A DNA stretch of 64,000 nt from positions 21,035,243-21,099,242 of the forward strand of contig NC_088709.1 in assembly GCF_963576615.1 (NCBI RefSeq), in the 5' to 3' direction. Below the pieces are notes generated by a model that saw only the letters and a list, made by a program, of their open reading frames with translations, did no database searches and was not told where the DNA came from. The translations under genes and the position numbers were made by a program. Each line of letters opens with the position of its first letter. Position 1 is the stretch's first letter. This document shows, piece after piece, positions 45,116 to 54,812 of this stretch. The DNA is from Watersipora subatra (lineage: Eukaryota; Bryozoa; Gymnolaemata; Cheilostomatida; Watersiporidae).

Positions 45116-45819
45116 AAGGTACGGCTACACGTAACAAATTTTTCATTGGTCTAACCAAAATCACGAAATGATTGAAACACAGAATTATTCTGCGCTGCTA
45201 GAATCGTGCTAGCGAGCACGATTCCAGCTGCTTTTGCAATTAGTATAGTCCAAGAGACGTATAATGACACACAATAAAAGTATAAATGCAATTCAACATA
45301 ATACACATGATGCAACTGCTTAGATTGTTTGGACTCTAGCTACAAATTGTTTATTTTTTAATTATATTTTCTTTTTAGCAGCAAAATTTTTGTGGTAGAA
45401 AATGTTGCCATCTTTAGCGCAATCAAGTCGTTTGCATCGTATTTACTGTCGTGAGTTTCCGTAATATTTTTCTTGTGTTTCGCATTATGTTTTCGGACTA
45501 CATATCTCTTAAAATTTGCTAGTGTCATGCTCGCTCACCAACAATAGCGCAACTTAAACAGTTACATCCTCTGTTCTATGTTGAATTGCTTTCGTATTTT
45601 TATTGTGTGTCGCGATACATGTCTTGGACTATACTAATTGCTAAAGCTGCTAGAATCGTGCTCGCTAATAATTTGTTTAATCTATTAAAAGCGTTTCGTC
45701 GACGAACTCGGTGGGCATGCACAGCTCAAATAATTCTGTGAATTTCGACCGATTAATTCCGCGTTTTTCGTGATTTCGGTCAGAACCAACGAAAAATTCG
45801 TTACGTGTAGCCGTACCTT
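45116..45819. mobile_element. 704-bp foldback MITE, TAGTA duplication
   Basis: Ends AAGGTACGGCTACACGTAAC and the complementary GTTACGTGTAGCCGTACCTT, flanked by TAGTA on both sides (45,111-45,115 and 45,820-45,824). The inverted similarity reaches far inward: ctgctagaatcgtgct at 45,197 and 45,649, and attgtgtgtc with attgaattgc inverted in the middle. Non-coding. A 5-bp duplication and ~100-bp arms do not decide the superfamily. Confidence 0.8.
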
Positions 45820-46192
45820 TAGTATTCCTACTTACACAATCATAATCACCTCGTCACCTACTCATTGATAAATGGTCGTCTCGTCTGTCACTTTTTAAAT
45901 ATCCCTGTCGTCAGAATCGTCACAAAACATGGGAGGACCCCCAATATTGATCGCTATATATGTGATCCCTATTATAGAGATCACATATAATATATATAGC
46001 ATATATATATCAGTATATTTATATATACATACTGATGAAGAAGAAGGTTGCAGTTCACTAGAAGAGAGTGCTCAATATTAAAATAAAGCATTTATATAAA
46101 TTGTATTAAGAACTAAAAACTTTAAAAACTATTTACTACTTAGTTTCATGGTTGTTACCGTTCATCAGGTAAAACTGAAATCAATTTCAGAT

Positions 46193-46196
<4 letters not shown>

Positions 46197-46269
<73 letters not shown>
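46197..46269. repeat. (TA)n microsatellite
   Basis: About 36 uninterrupted TA units, followed by an inverted tatctatatatctagataga stretch. Confidence 0.95.
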
Positions 46270-46271
<2 letters not shown>

Positions 46272-46368
46272 ATCAATCTATCTATATATCTAGATAGATA
46301 TATCAATATATCCATCTATATATAGCTTCTTGTATAAGTCTCTCGAGGTGAAATTATCTCTATTGCAG

Positions 46369-46425
46369 TAGTAGCAGATGTGAGAACAGGATCTGATGAT
46401 GGTGCTGATACTCCCTACCCAATTG
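46369..46425 (+). CDS. Unit 2 micro-exon 4 (type II, degenerate core)
   Basis: 57 nt, phase 1-1, acceptor ctctattgcag, donor GTTAGT. It encodes VVADVRTGSDDGADTPYPIG: Lys is Arg and the Glu at +2 is Gly, so nothing remains of psi-K-x-E, and NLY is TPY. Length and phase are still exact. Confidence 0.4.
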
Positions 46426-46512
46426 GTTAGTTAAAGGTTGATTTGCAACAAAATTAAGTTACAAAACAAAGTTAAGGGTTAACAAATAATACATTTACAG
46501 TATATTGATATG

Positions 46513-46955
46513 TACCGTAAAACCTTTATTTGAATGCTGTGGTGCTCTATTTTTCAATCCTCCCCTGAAAGTGGCTCTTTATTAGAGGTGACGGTCAAGT
46601 AAACTGTGATCTTTCAAACATCTCATCAGAGTATTGAGAAGATAAATTCAACCATTTCCCGGGTAAAATGAATGTTGCTATATTTTGGGCTCTCCTTTGG
46701 GCTGTACAACATTAACCCATTTAGATATGAGAAATTTGCTAGCATACCTTGCTAGCATACCTGCTCCACCTTACCATAGATCTTTAAATAAATATGCTCG
46801 AGGAAGCTGATACATGTCTCTACCAGTTGATATCTATTGCTTGCAGTTAACCTACAGTCATTTTAAAGTCTGTGTTGCATTTTGTTGGATCTTTCAAGTT
46901 TTTATTTGATTTTAAATTTGAAGGCATATTGTCATCTCACAACTACATGTATACT
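46513..46955 (+). mobile_element. Left half of a GTAAAACCTC transposon
   Basis: It starts ACCGTAAAACCTTTATTTG and follows the left part of the 50,427 and 54,813 elements (ctctaccagttgatatctat, ttgcttgcagttaacct). The right half is missing; an unrelated dispersed repeat starts at about 46,957. Confidence 0.55.
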
Positions 46956-47070
46956 ATCGGAGTGCCCGGTATTGCACGGTTATTAACTCATTGAACCGTG
47001 GCTGTTCTTGTCAATGTGTGTCAGTAACTCTGCGCAATTTGTCCAATGATCCAAAGTTTTTTAACTTTTA

Positions 47071-48117
47071 TCAAAGCACATCAATTATATCAGTACTTTT
47101 ATCATTTATTTCAGTACTTCAGACTCTTGGCTTTCGAATGAACCTATATTCAATACACAAAGAATAATAGAACTATGAAAAACAGGGTGTCAAAAGTATG
47201 TCCTGCAATATAAAAACTCTTGGTTGTGGTTCCCCAATGTGATTTCATAATTATCATTTAGCCTTAGGTCGTCGATTCCTTTCGCTGCTATTGAGGTTGC
47301 GCTTTTCGGTGGGGACGATTGGTGTTCTTAAACCCAGTGAGCGCTAATTATAAACTAGGATTCTAGATAATCAACAATGCCCGGGCTCGTGCTAACACCC
47401 AACCAATACAAACACATGTTCTGGGTTAACAGATTTCGGGTGATTGTTAGAGTTTGCTTTTTTTATCCTTTCGCTCATTTTAAACATTAATAGTATTAGT
47501 ATCTGAAGAATTTGTATCGCTTTCTAAATATGATTATGCTTCAATAAATATACTGTGTTCGATAAAGGTAATGAAATCACATCGATTAAATTGTGACCTG
47601 CAGTGGGGTGACCCTAGAACTACATGTAAATTGCACTCTAGCGAGATCTCGCAATGCTTGAAATTAATTAGCCTCAGTCGTGCCCCTCAATATCAGAATA
47701 AAAAGAAAGGGCTAGTGCATAATATCATCAGGAAAACATAGTATGGTGCTTTGAATCTGAACTATTTGTCATAGAAATAATCTGTACATGAGAGCTAATA
47801 ACACTGATTCCTTTGTCATCTTCATTGGTTCTCTGGAGTTGTCCTACATTTGCCTGCCACTAGTGTCATTATCGTAGTTGATAAATATAAGCGGTAAGCA
47901 ATAAAATAAGAGCACACAACACCGAATATGAGAATTATGACGTCATAATTTGCGAGCCTATACCATTGAACATTTCTGTGGTAGAGCTCTGAGGAAATCC
48001 TATAAACACCAACCAATGTCTCACCATATCAAACAATGGCTCATTTGAAAGCCAAGATATTGAAGAACCTGAATAAGCTGAGACAGTACTGATGTAATTG
48101 ATGTGCTTAAAATATGT
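47071..48117. mobile_element. Foldback element with ~75-bp arms
   Basis: The left arm (47,071-47,143, with agcacatcaattatatcagt and cttggctttc) is mirrored at 48,043-48,117. The 0.9-kb inside is non-coding except for a short acidic minus-strand patch near 47,500 (SYLESDTNSSDTN) that resembles the start of the broken ORF at 37,485. Ends and target duplication are not defined. Confidence 0.45.
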
Positions 48118-48742
48118 GCTTATAATATAATGATATTTGGGAAAACACTAGTAAAAAAAAGCCGTGCTGCCCGCAGCAAATGTCATCAAACAGAAAAAAA
48201 CAATATTGCACCATTATTCAGGCTAAACTATAAATATTCGTATGATTTTAAAAGCTCTATAAAATATTTACAGTAATATAATATCTATCGACCACACATA
48301 CAAAGGGAAGTGAAATTTCTGGTCTAACATCCTGAGCAAGAATTAATCCGATTGGTTTACGCTGTTACTTAGAAACAGCTTTTGTAAACAGAGCCATGTG
48401 AATGCCGGTATTCCGGCCGTTAGTGTTTCTGACTCACCTTACGCAGTCCTGGAATAATGGCCATTAGGGTTAAAATTCAGCTTAGGGACAGTGACAGGTA
48501 ATGCAGTTGCATATCACTTGCCATTAGCCTGGCACGTTGCCATTAGCCTGGCACATTGCCAATGGCTAATTTATGCCAATTTATAACTCAACTGCTCAAA
48601 GTTATTTGTATATAGAATATGGCTTTATTTGAAGTCAAAATGAGTGTGTCAGAAATAATTGCTAAGTTTGAATGACTGTAAAAGTTACTCGATATTGCTG
48701 TTTATAACTATAAATAGTTTCATCTAAGTCTACTACTTTTAA

Positions 48743-49551
48743 AGGTTGACTTACAACAAAATTCACATTACAGTTATTTGGTATCAAAAGATTCACCATG
48801 TCTTACTCCGTTGTGTTGTAGGTGCAGAATATGTGGATATGTGATAACAAGCTCTTAAAAGCTCAAAAACGAAAAGCCGCCGTAGATTGGAATCTCTTTA
48901 TTTCTCTGACGTATTCATTACATTTGGTTATCGTTTTGTCCCGTGACAAACAGTTCGGGTTTCACCGAAGACCCCTCATCAAATATAGACATTCGCTACT
49001 TTACAGTTTTATTTCAGCTTGGTCTAATCATCTTGTCGTAATCTGATCATGTGACCCAATACTTGACAAATAATTTCTGCAGCATTTTTCGATAATCACA
49101 GGTGACCAACAGGCTCGTCATGTTTATCAGACAATGACATGTACTCCTTAAATCTAAGGTTAAAAATTAAATGAATTTTTACGGTAAGTTATAAGATAAC
49201 AGTGCTAAAAGTGACAGCATTACAATGACGATAAAATAGACGCGCAAGAACAATAGACATGGTTTTAATGAATGCGTGAAGTATATTTGTGAAAATATTT
49301 CGACAAATGAGGTTGTGTAAAAGTGTAAACAGAAGCCATCTTGTACAACTACGTCCCATTTGAGCCGTTTTGGAAAGAGGTTCTAATCTTCGGCAGTTTT
49401 GTGATGGCGGCGATTAATTGTTTGTTTTTGAGCTTTTAAGAGTTTGTAATCACATTTTCACATATTTTGCACCTACAACACAACAGAGTAAGACATAGTG
49501 AATCTTCTGATACCAAAAAATTGTAATGTGAATTTTGTTGCAAGTCAACTT
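48743..49551. mobile_element. TTAA-flanked MITE, family M1, copy 4
   Basis: 809 bp with TTAA borders, internal orientation as copy 2. About 90 bp near the left inner part are deleted compared with other copies. Confidence 0.8.
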
Positions 49552-49714
49552 TTAAGCTTCCTTTTGATGTATAATTTGTATGGGAACTTAAGAACATTAG
49601 TTTAAAGAGGGATTAAACGTATTGACCGCTGCAATGTCAACAAAGGGGATATTATTTGGGTGGCCTGTTTATTTTTCACACCACTGTACACGTACATATG
49701 TATATGTACATATA

Positions 49715-49800
49715 ATAACTGTTGTTATATATATTAAATAAAAAAAATTCTGTGCTAAAACTTTTGTTACCTGGGCAATGCTGGGTATTCAACTAATATT
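49715..49800 (-). repeat. R1 fragment
   Basis: It matches the last ~85 bp of the minus-strand R1 copy at 43,800 (ctgttgttatatatattaaa, tgtgctaaaacttttgttac, then the head). It lies just before micro-exon 5, as the 44,160-44,245 stretch lies before micro-exon 3, so it was probably copied together with the exon. Confidence 0.6.
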
Positions 49801-49871
49801 GATATATTATTTTCTATATAGAATAAGCTTCTTGTATAATTCTCTCTAGATGAACTCTCATTTTATTGTAG

Positions 49872-49928
49872 TGGTTGCAGAAGTGAAAACAGAACCTGAT
49901 GATGGTGCTGACAACCTCTACCCAATTG
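49872..49928 (+). CDS. Unit 2 micro-exon 5 (type II, intact VKTEP)
   Basis: 57 nt, phase 1-1, acceptor ttttattgtag, donor GTTAGT. It encodes VVAEVKTEPDDGADNLYPIG, the best type II representative with the psi-K-x-E site intact and an acidic patch after it, as in negatively charged SUMO motifs. Confidence 0.6.
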
Positions 49929-50034
49929 GTTAGTTCAGGATTAACAAATAAGAACTAAGAAATAATAATTTGTTGGAGCTTTCAATTTATTTATGTAATT
50001 TCAAAATTGAGGCATGTTTTCCTTTTATAAATAT

Positions 50035-50418
50035 ACTAGCGTAATGTCCAGCGTTGCACAGGTATTAAAAGTCAGCTTTTGAACAGTGACAGGAATGTAC
50101 TTGCCATTAGTCTGGCACATTGCCAATGGCTAATTTGAGTGAGCTAATATTAATAAGTACTAATAATAGCTGTGAGAGCAAGCATAAAATTACATTGCGC
50201 TGTAACGAAGAGCGGTAGCAAATTTTAACTCGTATAGCAACACATATCGGCCTATGAATCCATCAACCTTGCGTAGCTTAAATGGTAAGGTTTTTCCCTG
50301 GTGAATGAGAGGTTCTGAGATCGAGTCTTGGGTGATACGGATGCTTCATTTTAATAGCTTTAGCTGGACAAACCGAAGTACACTCATGCAAACTTTGAGA
50401 TGTATATATAGATTTATA
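50035..50418 (+). repeat. SINE-like retroposon with tRNA-like core
   Basis: An R1-type head (actagcgtaatgtccagcgt), then a tRNA-like segment with A box TAGCTTAAATGG (50,274-50,285) and B box GATCGAGTC (50,319-50,327), and the shared tail tagctttagctggacaaacc followed by a tatatagat end. The RNA polymerase III boxes have normal spacing (~34 bp). Confidence 0.55.
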
Positions 50419-50426
50419 AATTGATA

Positions 50427-51867
50427 CCGTAAAACCTCTAATTGAACGCCATGCCACTTTATTTTTCAACCTTTATAGTGTCAGAATAATCAGTCAAAGT
50501 AAATCTGCTAGCTCACCTCCAACTTGTCAAAGATCTCTTAATAAGTGTGAATTGGAAAACATGATATAATCGAGAAATATCTCTACCAGTTAATGTCTAT
50601 AATTTATTGCTTGCAATTGACCTGCGATGATATTATAGCCTGTGTCATTGTTTGCAATTTGTTGGCATTTTCAACTTTTATTTCATTCTAAACTTGAAGA
50701 CATATTTTATATCTATATTTAGGATTGTTGGATAAAAACTCAATGCTATGTTTGCTATAGTTTGCCGCCAAAACTAGCCTTTCTGTGCAATAGAAGTGGA
50801 TTTACGACCATCGATTCATTGTAAGCCATATTAAGATAGCCGCAAGGATGCTATTAAATAACATGCTATAAATTTGCATATTTATAACTTATACAATAAT
50901 AATCTATCAAATCATACAATACATGTATATATTCATGAACAAACGAACCATACTTATATTACATGCAGAATCAAAATTAACCTTTTTAAAACAAAAATAT
51001 TTCCATCGTTTGATCGGATAGCTCTGCGTTCTGATTGTTGCTTTAGATGGAACGAACATCTTCTTGTCGTCCAATACCTTCCACAATATCGTCTGGCCTC
51101 AACTCTTCTTCCGCACTGCTAAACTAGTCGATATTAGTATCCAAACAATTTTTCGGGAGAGCAAAACTTACGCGTTGCATGTAACACAAATATGTTTGCG
51201 TAAATATTGTTTTATGTAAATGTTTGCTCACTAAAATGTAACCTTTGGCCCAAAACTTGCAACCTGTTTTTATATGCATGTTATTTGAAGTATCAGGACC
51301 ATGTTAAACAAGAAACTACTATTAGCCTGATACAGTTAGTAGTTATTTCTATGGCATTGCTTTCAATCTATCTACCATCATAAAGTTAAACTGTTTTTGA
51401 TATATGTACATGTATTTCGAAATATCAGGACCGCGTTAAACAAGGAACCACTATTAGCTTGAGACAGTAATTATTTCTTTAGCATTGCTTTCAACGTTCA
51501 TCTACCATCGTAAATTTAAGCCTTTTTATATATATGTACATGTACTTTGAAGTAGAAAGACCACATTGAACAGAGAACTACTAACCTGAGACCGTTATTG
51601 ATTATTTCTATGGTGTTGCTTTCAAAATTTTAACGAAAAAAATGAAAAGCTTTGAAATTGGACAACGAGAGAATTAAGTGTTATATAAACGGTTCATTAT
51701 TAATACGATTTTGTGGACACTTTTCTCCTGATCATTTGATATTATGGGCTCGTAAAGATTCAATATTGTCAAAGTGACGGTCAATTGAGAGTGGCGGTCT
51801 ATTTTTCAACCGTTTTCTCAATTCAATTTTTTCAATTAGAGATGGCTTTCAATTCGAGGTTTTACGG
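50427..51867. mobile_element. GTAAAACCTC TIR transposon, 1.44 kb
   Basis: Ends CCGTAAAACCTCTAATTGAA and TTCGAGGTTTTACGG, flanked by TA. It matches 54,813-56,921 throughout, except for the 667-bp piggyBac MITE present there. A central minus-strand patch (51,030-51,110) is conserved as peptide-like sequence in both copies but is broken in each. The right half holds three ~130-bp tandem repeats. A Tc1/mariner-like TA duplication; the family is not assigned further. Confidence 0.8.
51287..51635. repeat. ~130-bp tandem repeat, 2.7 units
   Basis: Units begin at about 51,287, 51,420 and 51,550 and each contain gttaaacaagraac-like, attgctttcaa and tatgtacatgta blocks. The paralogous element has about 1.7 units (56,447-56,665). 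Confidence 0.7.
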
Positions 51868-51999
51868 TATATATATCGATATATATTTATTCATATATAT
51901 GTATTAGTATTTATATATAACATTGAAATATATTACTGTTGGTCAATGTTTATATGTATAGATATGTGCTGATATATGTTAATTTATATATATATATAT

Positions 52000-52560
52000 A
52001 CTAGGTGAATGCCCAGCATGGCCCGGATAAGAGAAGTCTTTTATTTCATTTTGAACATCGAATATGTGCGCTCCCCTTTCACCTTTGGCTCCCCTTTCCT
52101 TACGGTGCAGCCCACAAATTAAAAAATATAAGTCAAGTTTTTCCTGTGTGTATGGCCAAATGGGTGAGTTCAGAAAAATGGCTGCGAATCTGATTTGAAC
52201 TCACCACATCCAGTTCTGCTGACATCTATTTTTCCAATACACTGCGCTGTCCAACTGGCTATATGATGGAATAAAGTTGGCTCATACTGGGAATGTATGC
52301 CAATCTTTCATGGCTTTATAATAAATATTGCAGCTAGCATTATGCAATCACTATATACATGTATATCAATCTTTCTTCTATCTATATATATATATAAATG
52401 TGAAAGTATGACGGTCCTTCCAGCTATAGAACTTAAAATCTGGATATTAAAATTCTGTTTTCTAGTGGATTTAAACTCTCTACGAATGCATCGACAAGGT
52501 TCATATGCGTACACTGTACCACTGAAGCACCGCGACTTAATGATCAGTTGTGCTATCATA
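52000..52560 (-). repeat. Two tRNA-like SINE heads, minus strand
   Basis: On the minus strand, 52,262-52,175 has an A box like TAGCCAGTTGG and a B box GAGTTCAAATC; 52,540-52,465 has TGCTTCAGTGG and GAGTTTAAATCC. Both look like tRNA-derived polymerase III promoters of SINEs. An R1-like head (ctaggtgaatgcccagca) starts the region at 52,002 on the + strand. The 179-codon frame at 52,297-52,836 crosses these and has no domain. Confidence 0.4.
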
Positions 52561-52883
52561 TACCACTTAATCCATGCGCGTGCTAATTATTTTAGCCTTA
52601 GTCTTTTCACCAAAGATTTTGAAATTTGGTCATCTCGGAGCTCGAATATAAGTTCGGCTCTCAACCAAACCCGAGCATGTGCATTGCAATTAACAAAGCT
52701 CCGGAAATGCATGGAAACATTCGCTAACAAACGGAGAAGCATTTTACGCTTCATAAATTCTTTACAAAAAGGGAGAAACCATCTGGTAGGACGTCTCCTC
52801 TACCGAAGATGTTTGCTAGGGAGACAACTCCTCTAGTCGACCCTAAATTGTTTTGGAAGATTCTTTTTAGAGATTCTTTTTTT

Positions 52884-53212
52884 ACTCCTTTAAAGATGTA
52901 AAATAAATAGGCCATTGCTGTTTATATTCTCTTTTTTCACTCCTTTAAAGATGTAAAGTAAATAGGCCATTGCTGTTTATATTCTCTTTTTTACTCCTTT
53001 AAAGATGTAAAGTAAATAGGCCATTGCTGTTTATATTCTCTTTTTTTACTCCTTTAAAGATGTAAAGTAAATAGGCCATTGCTGTTTATATTCTCTTTTT
53101 TTACTCCTTTAAAGATGTAAAGTAAATAGGCCATTGCTGTTTATATTCTCTTTTTTTACTCCTTTAAAGATGTAAAGTAAATAGGCCATTGCTGTTTATA
53201 TTTTCTTTTTCC
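52884..53212. repeat. 55-bp tandem repeat, six units
   Basis: Six almost identical units starting actcctttaaagatgtaaa, spaced 54-55 bp; length changes occur only in a T run. High identity points to recent amplification. Confidence 0.95.
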
Positions 53213-53599
53213 TACGATTTTTGATATAACTGATCTGTTGCATTTTTTTCTGGTTCATTATCATTTTTTGCAATTTTTAGTATTGTCTCTTAACCTTTAA
53301 TATTTTTGATGTTTAAAGAGCCAAACGTACGAAATGTTTACTTTTGGTTTCTTTTTCCATCATCATAATTAGAAAACCTTTTATTAAAATTAAACACTCT
53401 ATATCTACCCATTTCTATTTATAGTATGCAGTATACATGCAGCTTATGATGTACAAATGTTGAAAAAATACTTTACCGAAGTTGTTTTCTCACTTTGGAA
53501 CAGATAAAATTTACATTCATTTGTTCTACTGAAAAAAATTGTTTCTGATCTCGAACAACTCGGTTTTTTGAGATCGTTCAAAACAAGTTTTTTTCTTGC

Positions 53600-53745
53600 C
53601 TTGGAACTTATTAAGGCATTTGCCTGTCGAATGGGAGATTCCGAGATCAAATCTTCAGCAATACAGATTCTTCATTCCAGTATTTTAATAGTTATAGCTG
53701 GACAAACTGAATTACACACAGGCTTTGAGACTTATTTAGGTAGAA
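53600..53745 (+). repeat. SINE-like copy with B box
   Basis: It matches the tRNA-like half and tail of the 50,035 copy: B box GATCAAATC (53,645-53,653), then agttatagctggacaaactg and a (TA)-rich end. The A box is damaged. Confidence 0.5.
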
Positions 53746-53873
53746 GATAAAAAAATATATATACTGTATAATAATATAATAATATATATATAATACTATA
53801 TATATTCACACCACTGTATATAGAATTAGCTTCTGTATAATTCTCTCTAGATGAACTCTAATCTTTATTGTAG

Positions 53874-53930
53874 TATTCGCAGAGGTGAGAACAGAATCTG
53901 ATGATGGTGCAGATAATCTCTACCCAACTG
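53874..53930 (+). CDS. Unit 2 micro-exon 6 (type II, Lys to Arg)
   Basis: 57 nt, phase 1-1, acceptor ctttattgtag, donor GTTAGT. It encodes VFAEVRTESDDGADNLYPTG. All type II positions are conserved except Lys to Arg and EP to ES in the core. Confidence 0.5.
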
Positions 53931-53957
53931 GTTAGTTAAGTGTTAACAAATAATATA

Positions 53958-54715
53958 CAGTCAAACATGGATAACTCGCCCTCGGATAGCTCGAACACAT
54001 GGTTAACTCGAATGGGTTTTTTGTCTGCCCTCACGTAATGATAAATTGCTTTAGATAACTCGACCTCAACACTGTTAACTCGAACAGTTTTTTGCCCAAC
54101 GGCTACCAAGACGGTTGTTATCACTTTAACAAATCACTTTTTTCCAAGCCATAGAGGTAAACCTCAACTTTTCGTAATTCATAGGCGTCATTATTACCAT
54201 CATCGGCAAAATATTTTTGTCGACGACTTTTCTAAAGGTTTGGTGAAATTTGATTTTTACCAAACATCCGCCTAGCAAACATGGCCCTTCAGAAGCAAGG
54301 AAAAGTGAGGTAACCTTCGCATAAACTTCAAGAAAAATTGGCAAAATTAATCTTGGTTAAAACGCTCAAAAGAAAGGATGTCTTTTCTTCTGAGCATTTC
54401 AACAACGATCAAGTTTTGCCAATTTTAATCTAAAAAACGTCCTGGCATTAACATCACCTCAAACAACAAACCAATCTCAAGTGATAGTAAAATCTCTATA
54501 CTTTTTGATAAAAAAGTTTTAAACTTTACATTAGAAACATTTAATTTGAAACAAGCCATTTGTGCTTTTGATTTATATTATAGTTTGTATATGTACATAC
54601 ATGTGTTTACTAATAAATAAATGGACTTGTGACAGTGCTCTGATAACTTGAACGCTCTGATAACTCGAACACTTTCGCTCGGTCCCGTGAAGTTCGAGTT
54701 ATCCATGTTTGACTG
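53958..54715. mobile_element. TA-flanked TIR transposon, complete 758-bp copy
   Basis: Ends CAGTCAAACATGGATAACTC and GAGTTATCCATGTTTGACTG are perfect inverses for 20 bp, flanked by TA. Subterminal ataactcgaac motifs repeat at both ends. It is a non-autonomous relative of the element at 1-507. It inserted 27 bp after micro-exon 6. Confidence 0.85.
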
Positions 54716-54720
54716 TATAT

Positions 54721-54790
54721 AAATCTCAAGTTTTGTGTGTCATCTGTGCATCGGTGTGTCCAGTTATAGCTATTAAAATCTTGGAAAGAA
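54721..54790 (-). repeat. SINE tail fragment
   Basis: The reverse complement of the shared retroposon tail (aatagctataactggacaca, then a caaaacttgagat stretch), truncated by the neighbouring elements. Confidence 0.5.
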
Positions 54791-54812
54791 AAGCTCCAAG
54801 CTCGTACATACA

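Larger units (their letters stand above)
44531..45958. mobile_element. TIR element holding a second foldback element
   Basis: The outer inverted ends contain GGGGGTCCTTCCACA on the left and the complement GGGGGTCCTCCCATG on the right, extended outward by tatagcggtcaatatt. Inside are a 21-bp minisatellite next to the left end and the foldback at 45,116. The right end keeps a single relic of the 21-bp unit (gtcactttttaaatat). The 129-codon frame at 44,561 is the minisatellite translated and not a gene. Confidence 0.6.

Noticed and set aside
50273-50345. Functional tRNA gene
   Set aside because: A and B boxes are present, but I could not fold a proper acceptor stem or anticodon arm, and the segment is part of a dispersed retroposon.
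52297-52836. 179-residue ORF
   Set aside because: It crosses tRNA-like SINE sequence on the opposite strand, shows no domain and has no splice or promoter context.
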